From Pyrus communis (Eukaryota > Streptophyta > Magnoliopsida > Rosales > Rosaceae), in assembly GCF_963583255.1 (NCBI RefSeq), contig NC_084819.1, forward strand, positions 3,541,501-3,605,500: a DNA stretch of 64,000 nucleotides, read 5' to 3'. Positions 1 to 12,126 of the stretch are shown here, piece after piece. Position numbers and translations under genes: made by a program. Position 1 is the stretch's first letter. Every line of letters begins with the position of its first letter. The notes beneath the pieces were generated by a model, which searched no databases, was not told the DNA's origin, and worked only from the letters and a program-made list of their open reading frames with translations.

Positions 1-1534
1 GGTTTCAGGCTTTCAGCAAGGTTATGGTTTCAGTCCTTCTCGGTGATATATTTCGAGATTCGTTTGAAGTTGTAGGCACGATGCCATTCACTAGGCGCAC
101 GTAATCTGTGATTATAGAGTTGAATTATTTTTGGGTTTTCATCTATACCATATGGGGTTTCAAGATCAAGCGCCGAATTGGACACAGTTGTCTAGTGCAC
201 TCTTGCACGTAATCTGTTCGACAAAATGTCTTAGTGAATTGAGGTTCTGCCTTCTTCAATTTTACATTCAGTATTATTTCAAGATTCTATCTTTGTGACT
301 CTAGTATGTTGCAACTGGTAATTTTGATATCAAGGCACGAAGCCAATTGTTAAAACTTAAAACTTGAGGTTTTGGGTACAAAGCATGTTATTGAATGTTC
401 TCAAATGTTGAGCTTTTAAACATGATGCTTGCTCTCTTGTTTTGGGTTTGTTCATGTCTCGATTCATTGTTTGGTTTGCTGAGAGCCTGGTTGGAGGAGA
501 ACGATATGTTAAGGCTTAAAGCTGTTAAGGATTTAGAATTAGGTGTCGAGAAGTTTGTGTCGGCATTGGTGCAATGGGAAAGTACTACGTTGGAAGGCCT
601 AGTCAAAATGAAAGATTAAGATATCAGTTTTAACTACATGAGCCTATGCATTCTTTATGGATTAGTTTTTTTCTTTATGGTATTAGTTTAATTTAATAAG
701 ACTTGTGTTGCTTTCACGATGAAAGTTTCAATTACGTTATGTATAATTTTATCCATTATATCCTTTACTTTATTCTTGTCATTAGAAGGAAGTTGTCATT
801 CTCACACATCACATACTTATTTTTTTACATAGTATTGAATCATTAATTCTTGATTCATACATATTGTGGTTTCACATGACATTCTCTCGAGTTTGATTTT
901 AAATTTTGGCATTTTTGAGCAAATTTCTATCATTTCGGTCAAAGGCAACCGATATCGATATTTGCACAAATTTGCATATCGATATTTCCACTGATGCCGA
1001 TATTTTAGACATTGGGTGCATGTTATGCTCCAAAAAAAATGTGGTGGAATGCACAATCTCACATCAGTCATAAACCAAATCCTAATATGTTATATGAGCT
1101 TGATTCACCAGAAAAAGGCATGGCATTATACGGTTGTATTTGACAACTTTTTTGGAAACTCCTTGACTCCTTACCTAATTAAATAATACCCCACCTGCGC
1201 TCACTCGCGCGCGCACACACACACACATACAATGTATATACATATATCTAAAAATGTTCTCTAACGAGAATCTAAACTATAACAGATATGCTGGATAAAA
1301 AATCCACCTGATCAAGTTCAGACAGGTTGTCTAACAATATAACACGTCAAACTATCTGACAACGGAACATGTTAACATATATATGTGTGCAAAATTCAAT
1401 ATTCTCAAACTTAATCAAGCATTAAAACGAACCCAAATACGCACATGAAAGGTAGTTGGATTGACAATTCACAGGCCATAGACGGAGCTAAGTAAAATGC
1501 ACAAAGACAAATATTGGTAACGTGAGAATCTTAC
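1..1534. other. Left-edge non-coding stretch, probably intron of a Rab-GAP gene
   Basis: If the gyp7-like exon at 1535-1675 is real, this stretch is its first intron and the rest of the gene lies left of the window, because I find no further TBC coding sequence here on the minus strand. It holds a short (AC)n run near 1212-1228. A 74-codon plus-strand frame at 395-619 has a helical, charged C-terminal part, but I see no convincing acceptor or family for it. Nothing else is recognisable. Confidence 0.4.
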
Positions 1535-1675
1535 AGTTATAACCACCTTTATAGGTGACTGAGAGAGGCATGGGTCGCTAATCTCTCGCACAATTGAACC
1601 AACTCTTTGCAAATTAATGGCGGCACCTGATTTCCCACAACCACATTGCTTGTCCTCTTCACCTCCACAAGACAT
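1535..1675 (-). CDS. First coding exon of a gyp7-like TBC/Rab-GAP (partial)
   Basis: Starts at the ATG at 1675 and runs 47 codons to a GTAAG donor at 1534. The peptide opens MSCGGEEDKQCGCGKSG and continues with an SSIVRDI-like stretch (read here as GSIVREI), then DPCLSQSPIKVVIT. From memory this resembles the N-terminus of plant gyp7-like Rab GTPase-activating proteins, which stimulate GTP hydrolysis by Rab proteins in membrane traffic; the catalytic TBC domain would follow in later exons. Those exons are not in the window, so either the gene continues past the left edge or this is an orphan first exon. Upstream, 1676-2150 is pyrimidine-rich on the coding strand with a (GA)n run at 2012-2029, consistent with a 5' leader. 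The identification rests on one short exon. Confidence 0.5.
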
Positions 1676-2159
1676 GCCAATACCAAAGTTAACCGAAACC
1701 CGCCAATACAACCACTACCTATCCTCTTCTTCTCCTTCTCCTTCCCTCTTCTCCTCAACCTCCACAACTACCATTACACAGCGGGGAAAATAAATAGGAA
1801 AAACCTCAAATACCCAATCCAGAAATCCAATCAACTGCCAAAGGACAATCCACAACCAAAAAGATTAAGAATTTACGGTGAAAAATGCAGCAATGAATGG
1901 AAATGAAAATTGAAATTTGGAACTGGATCCAGGAACTGATTGGTGATCAGACGGCGATCGGATCATTGATACAAAATGTTTGTGTGTGAGTTTGTGTCTG
2001 TAAATATCCACAGAGAGAGAGAGAGAGAGAAGAGCTTACCTAAGGAAGAGAGGCTACGGAATAGCATGAGATCTTTGGAGGGGAGAGAGAGAGAGCGCGT
2101 TGAGGAGGAGCTCCTCCATCACCATTTAACTCACAAACCGTTTTTGTTGGATTCCCCCT

Positions 2160-2160
<1 letters not shown>

Positions 2161-2249
<89 letters not shown>
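2161..2249. repeat. 89-base uninterrupted poly-T tract
   Basis: A run of T from 2161 to 2249, ending in TTTA exactly where the Harbinger-type MITE begins at 2251. Homopolymers this long are rare and hard to assemble, so the length itself may be unreliable. The lysine- and phenylalanine-rich frames crossing it are artefacts of the homopolymer. Confidence 0.9.
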
Positions 2250-2250
<1 letters not shown>

Positions 2251-2252
<2 letters not shown>

Positions 2253-3007
2253 CTCTCTCAAACTCTGGGCTAAATGCCAAATTTCCCCTCTATTCCCTCC
2301 CCCCCCCAAACTCAACCCAACCCAAGCCAAATCTTTTGGCTAAAAGATAAATCTCAAATGAGGGCCAAATTCCTCTCAAGAAATAGCCCAAAAATGCATG
2401 GACTCTCCCTTTCCTAGCCCACTCTCAGCCCGGTCACTCGCGCCACTCGCCCCACACGGGCATTAGCCTTCAGCACCCGATAGGGTGGGACCCACTATCA
2501 GGGCAGCTATTAGAAGCAATTATGAGCCCAATGGCTCTTTTGTTCATCGGATGGTTGACATTATTGGACCGTTGGTTGATCCAACGGTCCAGATTCAAAT
2601 TTAATTTTTTTTAAATGTTATTTTAAAATACATTGAATCCAACCGTTGAGATCGAATATAATCAAATATAACGGTAAAAAAAATTCTAATGGTCCAAATT
2701 TAAATCCAACGGCTAAAATAATTAAAAAAAATTGAAGGCTTGCTTTGGGGAAAGATTAGTGATTTTTTAATATTTATCGGAATTTAAATATTTTTAGATT
2801 AAAATGTTCATAAAATTAATTTACGATAATCTACAAAAAAAAAATTAAAGTTAATTTAAAAAAAAAGATTAGCCTAAGTTCATTATTCAATAATCCCGGC
2901 TAAAATTTTAGGTCATAAGGGTTGAAGCAGAAAATCTATTTCTGGGCTAAAAACTAAATTTTTCAGGTTAAAAAATTTGATTTTTAACCCAACCATTGGA
3001 GTTGGTC
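2251..3007. mobile_element. Harbinger-type MITE, non-autonomous relative of the 18.6-21.8 kb element
   Basis: The left end GACTCTCTCAAACTC follows TTA; the right end CATTGGAGTTGGTC precedes TAA. Reverse-complemented, the right end matches the termini of the 3.2-kb PIF/Harbinger element (GACCATCTCCAACTC at 18597). Internal sequence at about 2560-2730, including the ACCGTTGAGATCGAATATAA and AAATCCAACGGCTAAAA blocks, matches the right subterminal part of that element (21310-21480) in inverted orientation. It is 757 bp with no transposase. The TTA/TAA flanks are not identical, so the target duplication has decayed or one boundary is off by a base or two. Confidence 0.8.
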
Positions 3008-4430
3008 TAACAATTTTTTTTTTTTAATTAAATTTGAACCGATCAATCTATAAGCCGTGAAACAAATATTACATCTAGATAAATGGATAGTTATTCAGAT
3101 AATAAATGTTTGTAGATTTAAACTTAATCAAATTGGAATTCTATTATTTATAAAAATAAAAGAATAAAATAATAATGGTTCACAACAATAATTAAATCGC
3201 TAAAACAATTTTCAACTTGAACGAATGACTCAGGATTGTAGTACTAAAAGGCAAGTGGGCTTCAACAAGAAAATAAAGTCGCACCAACTTATTAGATGGT
3301 CAGCAATAGAGCACTCTGATATGACATATGTCTACAATATTTCAATAGTATTAACTGATCATTTGGAGGGTTGTCATTAGAATATCAATATTTTTTACAT
3401 TAAAAAGAAGTTGGTAGGTATTTCTTTGAAACCGTAAGCTTTTTTAGTTAGTTAATTTCCTACGTTGTATTCAATACGTGTATGTAATCATTCGTCTTAA
3501 ATTTCTTTTAGTCTTTATAGGTATATAATTAGTCTCTGATTACTTGGTCGACACGGCAACTTGATGAGAATATCTTGTGGACTTCATATGGTAATATTCA
3601 TATGCATTCACTTAGAAAATGATTGTTGAATGATTGAGTTATTTTAGGATTGTGAGATCAAATCATTTAGTCAATATATCAATTTACGACTTTGTTAATT
3701 TAAGTTAATTATAGAGGGAAATCAGTTTTGATATTTGTTAACGTATGGTTCTTTAAAACCCTAAAATAATATATAGTTGTAAGTTAGACCCAGAAGTTTT
3801 ATAAATGTAGCATTGCGTGTGGGCAATAGGCAAAAATGTGATAAATGTGTCGATACATTAACCAAAAGCCATCAAGTATCTAAATGTAGCATTGCATGTG
3901 GGCAATAGGCAAAAATGTGATATTTTGATTTTCTTTACATTGCGTAATTTAATTAACACATAGTATTTCAGTTATTTTTTTCTACTACAATTTATTCACG
4001 CACTCAAATTTCGATTTTTTTTTAAACGATAACATTTGAGTTAAATTGTTAATTGTTAGGGAGAAGGGAGATTGGAATGATTCAAATCCGTTCTAAGATG
4101 CACCTTAATTCCTGCCATCCTTTTAATTTCACTTACAATGAAGCACCTTTTCAATTCCTTTCACTTTCTAACATGACCTTCACCTTCGCCTTCAACTTCA
4201 TTCAAAGCCTTGCCTTTTGTAGAAAGAACTTAGGGCGAGAAAAGGTTCCTTACTCTGTCGTTCAATCATTTTATTAGAAGTCAAATTCAAAGTGTAAACA
4301 CAATCACTTAATCAAACGATCGAAAAGGCTAAGCAATGAACCCTTATTGGGCCCAGATTATTTATTTCCCTATTATAAGCCCAAACTATTTAGGCCGGTT
4401 TGATTGATTAGCCCAAACGGGTTGAACCGT
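3008..4430. other. Intergenic, AT-rich, no gene seen
   Basis: No supported coding sequence. A roughly 42-bp direct repeat (TAAATGTAGCATTGC core, then GTGGGCAATAGGCAAAAATG) occurs at about 3802-3843 and again at 3880-3920. A 74-codon frame at 4053-4277 has no recognisable family. Confidence 0.6.
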
Positions 4431-4436
4431 CTGCTT

Positions 4437-7375
4437 CCCACTCCTATAGCAATTAGCAGCACTACACTGTTGCAAAGCAAAGGCGCCAACGAACAGAAGA
4501 AAAACGCTCTCGCCCCTCTCTCTGCGTTCTTCAATTCCCGTCGCGAACTCGTTCTTCTAACTCTCTCTGAGCCTCAGCCGTTCCTTCTTAAAAAGGTAAA
4601 CAGCTCAATTTTCTCACTGTATGTTTGGTTGCATGTAACGATCCCTATATCCCCAATTTAGGGTTTAGGGTTTAAGATTTAGGGTTACATATTGAAATTG
4701 GGTGCGTTAGCAGCTACTTATTAACTTAGAAATTGGGAGGAAGCACGAGCTGTAATATAAACATAGAAGAAAGCATGAAGGATGGTGTCTGTGAACTGCG
4801 GCACCGAGCCTTTTTTATTTTCCTTTCATTTCCCCTTTTAAAGTTCATAGAAATTAGAAATTATAAAAAAGAATGAAAAACGAATTATGGTTTTGAAGAA
4901 ATGAATTACAAATCTATAATTTTTTTAAAAATTACTCTTCTGCTGTGCTCGTTGGGTTAGTGACTTAGTGTTAAGGGTTTTAATTGTGGTAGTGAGGTCA
5001 TTTTCCGACGCAGCCATTGTATGAACAGAATGATGTTGGATTACTGAAATTTTGGTGTTGTGATTGATGATTTAGCTATTGAAATGATTGACAGCGTGGA
5101 TGGCCTTTAATAACGGAGTACTAGCTTTTATCTCACCAGAAAATTATTTAGCTTTGTTTGCGCATAACCGAGTATTCAGAACTCGTGGACCGTCTTTCAT
5201 GCTAGGTAGTAACCCATTGACTCAGGTCCAATCCCCTTTCTGCATATACAGTTGAGGGTTGTTATAAATGTAATGCTTATTCCATTGTGGCACTCGCTCA
5301 TTTGTTCCAAATGTGGTTTCATTTTATTTGTTTATTGACCATACCCTTTTCATCGGCATTTCATTGTATTAAATTTATAGCGTGAACATGCTTCAGTTCC
5401 TTTGGAATTTTGATCATGAGCTGCACTTTTATAATGTGCATGAGCACTTGATTTTGATTTAAATTTCTGAGAATAACAAGAGTTTTATGAAGCTGACCCT
5501 GCATGGGAATGATGTTTCAGTTAAATTGAGCTCTCATTCCTTCTTCTCACTCTCTTGTTCTATAGGTCTGTAAACTCTGCAGCTTTTACAATATGCAGCT
5601 GACCCTTGAATTCGGGTAATAAATTTATTTTCCCTGTGTACTATTTTTCAAATTTTATTAATGGTTTATTGTTCTTGAGCTGTTGATTGGTCTTGGTTCT
5701 TGCTTCAAAGATTGTTTTACCTAATATGAGCATTATCCTAATTAGCTTTGAAAAATTTATTAAAATTTGATTTTTATTGTACATTGTTATATATATGTTG
5801 TCTTCTTCAGATTTTCAGCAGTGGTTCCTGTACTGTTTTCGTGTAGAATACTAGAATGTGCAGGCGGTTATGATGTCAATGATTTTGAATTCATAGCTAG
5901 GTTGGCTACTTTGATATTGTAAAACTGAAGGTGCTTTTGCATTTACAGTTGAATGGGGAAAATAAAAAACCTAGCTCCACCATTTTTCTTTTTCTGTTCT
6001 ATAGAACAATGGTGAAAAGAATTTTTTTGGTATTCCATTGAATTGTATCTTTTCTGGCGATGGATTTATCTCATGATGAATATTGTACTTTTTTGGACTC
6101 TTAACACTTTCTTTTTAACAATATCTTTGCATGTCACTTTGGTGGTCAATCTTCTATGAAAATTATTTCGTATGTTTCCTTTTTAGGGTTAGGTATTGTC
6201 CACTTTTGATGCTTTGGACATATAGTAAACATGACTATGATGAAATTCAAAACTTCCATTAATAAAACATGACATCCAGAGCAAGATTCACGATACCATT
6301 TTGGGTCTCTTTGCACTATGTTGTAGAAGTTTGCAACTCTTTTGTGTTCCAAGAGATTTGAATTTTTTTTTCCGGTTTTCTCAGATCTTAATTGTAGTGG
6401 GAATTGGCATATGTCATTACATAAATGAAATACTCTAATACCATGACACATCATAAAAATAAAAAGAGGACAGCATGACAGTATAGCACCATTAGCTTTA
6501 TGGCTATCTACGAGCCATTCTTAAAGTTGACCGGACTTGTTTCTGTATTGCACTTGGTAGTCTCCCTTTTCTATCGTGGGCAAACTCTTATCATGGGAGA
6601 ACTTTTACATCAATTTTTTTTATTAACTTTTATGCCTTATATAAGGTATTCAGAGTTTGAGTTTGACTTTTTGACAATATCTTTTGCGTTTTTATGGCAA
6701 TCCATTTCAACTGTATGTGTGTGCGCACTCTTATCCTTTTTCTACCTTGTGCCTTTTGAACCTGAGTGAAACTATGTTTGTTTCCTTATGTGGCGTGGAA
6801 TCATGTTTTCTTTCTGCAGTGGAGGATTAGAGCTTCTATGCAACTCTGTAAAGATTCATAATGTCAACGTTGAATTGCAAAACGGAGCAGAAAAGGTAAA
6901 CTTCAGCTTCTGTTAAGGCTAAGAAGAATAAGTAAAAATCTGAAGCGGATTTGGTCGCTTTTATTTATTTCTATTAGTCAACACTGTTTTCGTTTTCTTC
7001 TTCTCAGCTAACCATGAAAGATTTGCTCTCTTGGATCCGTACCAATTTGATCAAGGAGAGGCCTGAAATGTTTATGAAAGGGGATACTGTGTAAGCTAAA
7101 ATCTGTTTCAGACTTGAATTTAAAGTGAACATGTTCCTCGGTCGCTTTGATAATTTTGTAATAAATATGCGGTTAGTGGTTTTGATAGGTAAAACAAATA
7201 ACTTGACACAGGGCTATAATACTCTTGTGATAACATGAAGCTTCGGTTGTCTTGCAGGAGACCCGGTGTTCTAGCCCTTGTGAACGATTGCGACTGGGAG
7301 CTGAGTGGGCAACTTGATACGACGCTAGAGGAGAAGGATGTCGTTGTCTTCATTTCAACCTTGCACGGTGGATAG
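4437..7375 (+). CDS. URM1: Ubiquitin-related modifier 1 (URM1)
   Basis: URM1 is the ubiquitin-like sulfur carrier that supplies sulfur, as a C-terminal thiocarboxylate, for 2-thiolation of wobble uridine in cytosolic tRNAs; it can also be conjugated to proteins. The coding exons are 5593-5615, 6820-6895, 7008-7090 and 7258-7375, all with GT-AG borders and consistent phase, giving 99 residues. The protein starts [14 protein letters not shown], has the conserved [20 protein letters not shown] block near the middle and ends in the essential Gly-Gly (STLHGG). Length and sequence closely match the Arabidopsis URM1 proteins as I remember them. A 5' leader exon lies at about 4437-4595, with a donor at 4596 and an acceptor ending at 5582, giving a 1-kb leader intron. 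That intron holds telomere-like TTTAGGG repeats and a block shared with the PEX13 intron. Confidence 0.95.
4659..4686 (+). promoter_or_regulatory. Telo-box-like TTTAGGG repeats in the URM1 leader intron
   Basis: About four imperfect TTTAGGG units lie some 65 bases inside the leader intron. Short interstitial telomere motifs (telo boxes) are known near the start of many plant genes for the translation apparatus. Their presence here fits URM1's role in tRNA modification, but function is inferred from position only. Confidence 0.5.
4925..5385 (+). repeat. Repeat block shared by URM1 and PEX13 introns (copy 1)
   Basis: Collinear with 9215-9680, in the same orientation, over roughly 450 bp. Strong matches include GGGTTTTAATTGTGGTAGTG, GATGATTTAGCTATTGAAAT and CAGAACTCGTGGAC, with small indels between. 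It lies inside the URM1 leader intron; the other copy lies inside PEX13 intron 1. Confidence 0.85.
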
Positions 7376-8835
7376 TATGTGGATCGTTGTATTGACTTTA
7401 GATTCTCACTAAAGCCTATATATGGCATGTGATTGTTATTTCGATATAGGATAATGACAAATGGTTTCGGATTCTCACCAAAACATCATACTGTGTGAGC
7501 TATTCTGTTGACGTCTCGACATAAAAGCTGTGATGCCGGTTGTGATGGGGCTTGTTGGATTACTATTTCGTTTAGTTTTTGTGCTGTTTTGTGAAAGGGA
7601 TACAGTGAAAGTACATGGGAGAATTGGAGAATGGAGGAAGAATGAAGTGGGGTGGTAGGAGAAAACAAAAACTTGAAAGTGAGGTAACTTCAAATTGTTA
7701 TTGATCGTTGGTCTTTTAGTTGGGAGATTTCAACACGCTTTTTTGCTGGTACACGGGAGTGGGGGAGTATGCTAAATCTCATAATGGACAAATTATTATA
7801 ATGTGATTCAAATTCGTATTTGGCAAGAATCAAGCTTAAGACATTTCACTTACAAGTGAGGATGAAAAATACTAAATTACAGTACTAAGTGAAATGCCCT
7901 TTAGTCTTTTAGTTTTTTTGTTTTACAAGAATTAGGTTTAATTCCCTTCTTAAAAAACCCTATTCCCTGCTTTATTACTTTTAAGTCTTTATATATTACT
8001 ATTTAAAATAATCAAATTTGTGGTTTGTCTTCTTTCGTCAACTCATAAATTCAACAAGACTCAAATTCGACAGAGATCTTTTCTTAATTGAGGTTCTCTG
8101 CATCAATTTGACATTAGAACAAGATTCGAGTCATGACAACACATTCAAGTAAAAACTTCAAAGAAAAACATATAAAAAATATTCAAATTCATATGTAAGA
8201 CAGAAATATAAGTAGGACGTAATCTTAATCAACTAACTTAATTCACTTTACTTTAGAATAATTTATCTCTATTAATTAATAAAATCTTATTTGTCAATCA
8301 AAAGAGGGTGAAAAGACAAATTAGTTTTCAATCACACAAAAAAATGATGGGCAATAATATAATTTTATATGCAATGTTAAAATACCTTCAATATTAAAAA
8401 AAAAAATATCGAAATCAAAAACCTCGCACTTCCCTCACCTACTCTCTCTCTCTCTCTCTCCCTCTCTCCTCATTTTCTAAAAAAAATATATTCATACACC
8501 TAAAATGCCTAGGCAAATATTAGTATTTATAATGTAAACTAAGAAATTTCCTCGTAAAAATGAGAGAAAGTCCACCAAACAATTACAATGACCGATTCAA
8601 GGCCGCCATAGGCGTAGGGCCCAACAGCATTGACGGTCCACACTGCAATATGATCGTTCTTCACATTACCCAACAGAATTCAGAAGCCGACAAATCGCGC
8701 TGGCCAAAATAAATAAATAAATAAAAAGATAAATACAAAATAAAAGAAAATAACAATAAAATCATGAGAGAAGGATAGGGTGTCTTGAAAAGTGGAACGA
8801 CCTCCTCTGTCGGTTGACGTGTTTCTGCATTCCGG
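7376..8835. other. URM1-PEX13 intergenic region
   Basis: Contains the URM1 3' flank and the PEX13 promoter and leader. A dispersed repeat at about 8345-8530, including a (CT)n run at 8441-8468, resembles 50518-50720. No coding sequence is supported; a minus-strand frame over 8661-8867 is a shadow of the PEX13 leader. Confidence 0.6.
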
Positions 8836-11504
8836 ATGGACTCGAATTCCCAGCCCTCAGGTTCCAATCCCTAATTTTTCATGAATTTTGCAGCTAATCG
8901 GTTTAATTTCTTGTTATTCTTATTGAATTTCACGGTTTAATTTCTGGGTTCAGCAAAAATTGAATTTTTCTTATGCCTTTTTGTATGATTGTTAGTTTGG
9001 TATGGAGGGTTTTGGGAATTTTGATTGGTTGTTCGGGATATTGGAGTTTTGGGGTTTTTGATTGTTGATTAGGGATTGTAATTTCTGGGTTTGGGAATTG
9101 TTTTTGAGGTTAGGGTATGTTTGTTTCCCGAGAAAAATTGTGAGGAAAATGGAACGGGTTCTAGTTTGGGATGATCTGTTGTTCGTATTTTATCGCTCTG
9201 TGTAATTGACTGAAAATTACTCCCCTGCTTTGCTCGTTGGGTTAGTGTTAAGGGTTTTAATTGTGGTAGTGAATTAATTTTCCGACGTAGCGATTGTATT
9301 AACACAGTGATGATTGATTACTGGAATTTTGGTGTTATCAATGATGATTTAGCTATTGAAATGATTGATATCGTGGTTGATTTGTTAAACAGAGTACTAG
9401 ATTGTATCCAAGCATAAAATTATGTAGCTTTGCTTGTGCATAACTATCTTTCTCGCTAAAGCTATCGTTAAAAGTTGTGTTCACCAATTATCCAGAACTC
9501 GTGGACTGTGTTTCATGTTAGGTGGTAACCCCTTGACTCATTGTCCCCTTGCTGCATATAACCACACAGTTAAATGTAACGCTTATTCCGTTGTGGCGCT
9601 CACTTCTTTGTACCAAGTTTGTTCTAAAATTTCAATATATTCGTTCATGGCACATACCCTACTCATCGGCAATGAGTTGTGATTTAAATTTATGGGATAG
9701 CAAGATTCTGATGAAAACTAGGATGATTTCTTTTATTTCTGCTATGAATTTTTTTGGCTTTTATAAGACATTTGTTTGTGTAACTTCAACTTTTACTAAC
9801 TTGGCAGATTGTGGTTAAGTTCATGTGGTGGTCATGGTATTGTTTTTGCTTTGGAAATTGAGTTACATTGTGTTCATTTTTGCAGCTAATGGTCCTCCCC
9901 CAAAACCATGGGAGAGAGCAGGTTCCTCATCTGGTCCTGCACCTTTTAAACCCCCATCAGCTGGAAGCACGAGTGATGTAGTTGAGGCGTCGGGAACTGC
10001 TAAACCTGGAGAAATTGTTCCAAGTTCTGATAGAAATACCACTGCTAATAGAAATGCTCTGGCTAGGCCGGTTCCCTCAAGGCCTTGGGAGCAGAACTAT
10101 GGAAGCAGCACCAACTATGGAGGTTAGTGAAACATGATCTTCTCCGTCCCCTTATTTTGGCTTTCCAAATTACTTTGTTGGCTTTCTAACATTAGTTTTT
10201 GTTTTACCCATTCCAGGATATGGTTCTACTATGAACTATAACTCGGGTTACGGTTCTGGAATATCTGGAACGTCTGGAATGTATGGTTCATATGGTGGAA
10301 GTGGAGGATTATACGGTGGGGGGATGTATGGCAACAACAGCATGTATAGGGGAGGGTATGGTGGTGGTGGTGGGCTTTATGGTTCTTCTGGAATGTATGG
10401 AGGTGGGATGTACAATAGTAGTTTAGGAGCCCCAATGGGTGGTTATGGAATGGGCATGGGTGGTCCTTATGGAGGTCAAGATCCAAATGATCCATATGGT
10501 CCTCCTCCATCTCATCCAGGGTTTTGGATTTCAGTACTTCGGGTGGTAAGCATTTGCTGTTTTTACTTGTTTATAGTTTCCTATTGGTCGGATGAAAAAT
10601 GCATAAACATGAGTGCATTTATAAATTAGGTAGGCTTAATTAACTATGAAGCTTTCTAATTGGCTAAGATGCAGCAAAATGAGAAGTCTATGTATTTCTC
10701 ATTTATCTTGTTTTGTGGAGCCAGCTCACATGTCATCTACAATTCTCTTTTGGGATGGGAATTGATAGAACAAGAAGAGGATGTAGTTATTTCAGGATTC
10801 TGATGACTTCCGCGTGATTACTTATTCAAAATTTTATTATTCTTGCAGACGCAAGGTGTGGTTAACTTTTTTGGTCGAATTGCAATTCTCATAGACCAGA
10901 ACACCCAGGCATTCCATTTGTTCATGTCTGCACTTCTACAGGTTTTTCATCTGTCATTACATCTCTTTATCCGCCCTCAGTGTGGAATCAACTGTTGTAC
11001 ACATATGTTTTAGAGAATTGCATCTTGTTCAATTGCACACGGCACATCCTTATATTGTATGACCTGAACTCTATTGTGTTGTTTACAATACCTTGCCATT
11101 TTCCTTTAGTACATGATATTAAAAGTCAACGGTAGGATTTCTGGTTTATAAGTTGCCATATTCCTCATATCGTTTGGGTTGAATGGAAGACTAATGACAG
11201 ATTTGAGACCATTTTAAGACTTAGAGCTTGTTTGTGCATTATGTAACTGTTTGACTTTACTTTGATGCAGCTTTTTGATCGTTCTGGATTATTGTACGGA
11301 GAGCTAGCTAGATTTGTATTCAGGATGCTGGGAGTTAAAACAAAATCCAAGGTTCATCCTCCAGGTCCGAACGGGTTTAACGGACCGCATGGACCCAACG
11401 GACCCCATGGACCCTACGGAGGAAACCAGAACTTCATTGAGGGTCCGAGACCTGCTCCTAGTGGTGGTTGGGACAATGTTTGGGAAAATGATGCCGGTAA
11501 ATGA
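8836..11504 (+). CDS. PEX13: Peroxin 13 (PEX13), peroxisomal membrane docking protein
   Basis: PEX13 sits in the peroxisomal membrane and, with PEX14, docks the import receptors PEX5 and PEX7. Exons are 8836-8860, 9886-10122, 10217-10545, 10849-10941 and 11271-11504, giving 305 residues, close to the Arabidopsis length. The N-terminus has two proline-tryptophan motifs (PPPKPWE and SRPWEQ). A Gly/Tyr/Met-rich low-complexity region follows at about residues 85-185 (repeats such as SGMYGG and GGYGMGMGGPYG). The conserved membrane region follows (PGFWISVLRV, NFFGRIAILIDQNTQAFH, GELARFVFRMLGV), then a Pro/Gly/His spacer and the C-terminal WDNVWEN. No SH3 domain is present, as expected for plant PEX13. 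Intron 1 (8861-9885) carries the block shared with URM1. The downstream A17 run at 11694 lies in the 3' flank. Confidence 0.95.
9215..9680 (+). repeat. Repeat block shared by URM1 and PEX13 introns (copy 2)
   Basis: Homologous to 4925-5385 in the same orientation, and located in PEX13 intron 1. Relative to copy 1 it has a small insertion around 9440-9490. No open frame is conserved between the copies, and I see no obvious terminal repeats. Confidence 0.85.
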
Positions 11505-11831
11505 AGAGACAAGTGATATTTTGCCCGCCCGGCGAATCGTGCTTGCAACCAGGAAAACAGGGAGGAAGAAAGGAATATCTTCAACCCCCACTTTAGTGAA
11601 CAAGAGTGCCAATAGAAGCGAATGTAGATGTGGAGTCCTGTATCTTTGGTACTGGTACCAAATTGTTTGTGGGTCGTTAGATGAGCCAGTGAAAAAAAAA
11701 AAAAAAAAAAAGTGTGACAAAATAAGATATAAGCATTGTGGACGTCTTGAATCTGAAATGTTTATGTTTAATTATAAGTTGTGATTACATTCTTAACATT
11801 AGTTTCATCTGGAAATTTATTATTCAACTAA

Positions 11832-12126
11832 GGGCGTGTTTACTTGTGAGGAATAGAAATTAGAATCATTTGATTCTCGAGTATCCGTCGTTTACTAGAA
11901 CAGGGGCTGAATGAGAATCATTTCACTGTTTAACTTTCTCGTGTTCTTACTCATACATATGGAATCGAAAAAAGTACCAAGTTTTCCTTGAAATCCGTAA
12001 TCAAATAACTAGGAATTGGAAATTAAATCAACTAGTAGGGGGCTAGTTGATCCGATTTTCTTTCCTTCCCGCATTTCTAAGCTCTCCAATTTCTTAATTT
12101 CCCGTTTACGTTAAGTAAACATGCCC
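11832..12126. mobile_element. hAT-like MITE between convergent genes
   Basis: The 295-bp element has inverted ends: GGGCGTGTTTACTT on the left and, reverse-complemented, GGGCATGTTTACTT on the right. Flanking octamers TCAACTAA and AAAACTAA match at 6 of 8 positions, consistent with a decayed 8-bp hAT target duplication. It has no coding capacity. It lies between the 3' ends of PEX13 and the unrecognised 730-residue gene. The rest of 11505-12721 is 3' flank with nothing else seen. Confidence 0.7.

Noticed and set aside
395..619. 74-codon plus-strand frame near the left edge
   Set aside because: The C-terminal part looks protein-like, but there is no good acceptor, start context or family; kept only as a remark.
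1976..2330. Lys- or Phe-rich reading frames across 2161-2249
   Set aside because: They are translations of the poly-T homopolymer, not genes.
10229..10510. His-rich minus-strand frame
   Set aside because: It is the antisense of the Gly/Tyr-rich PEX13 exon.
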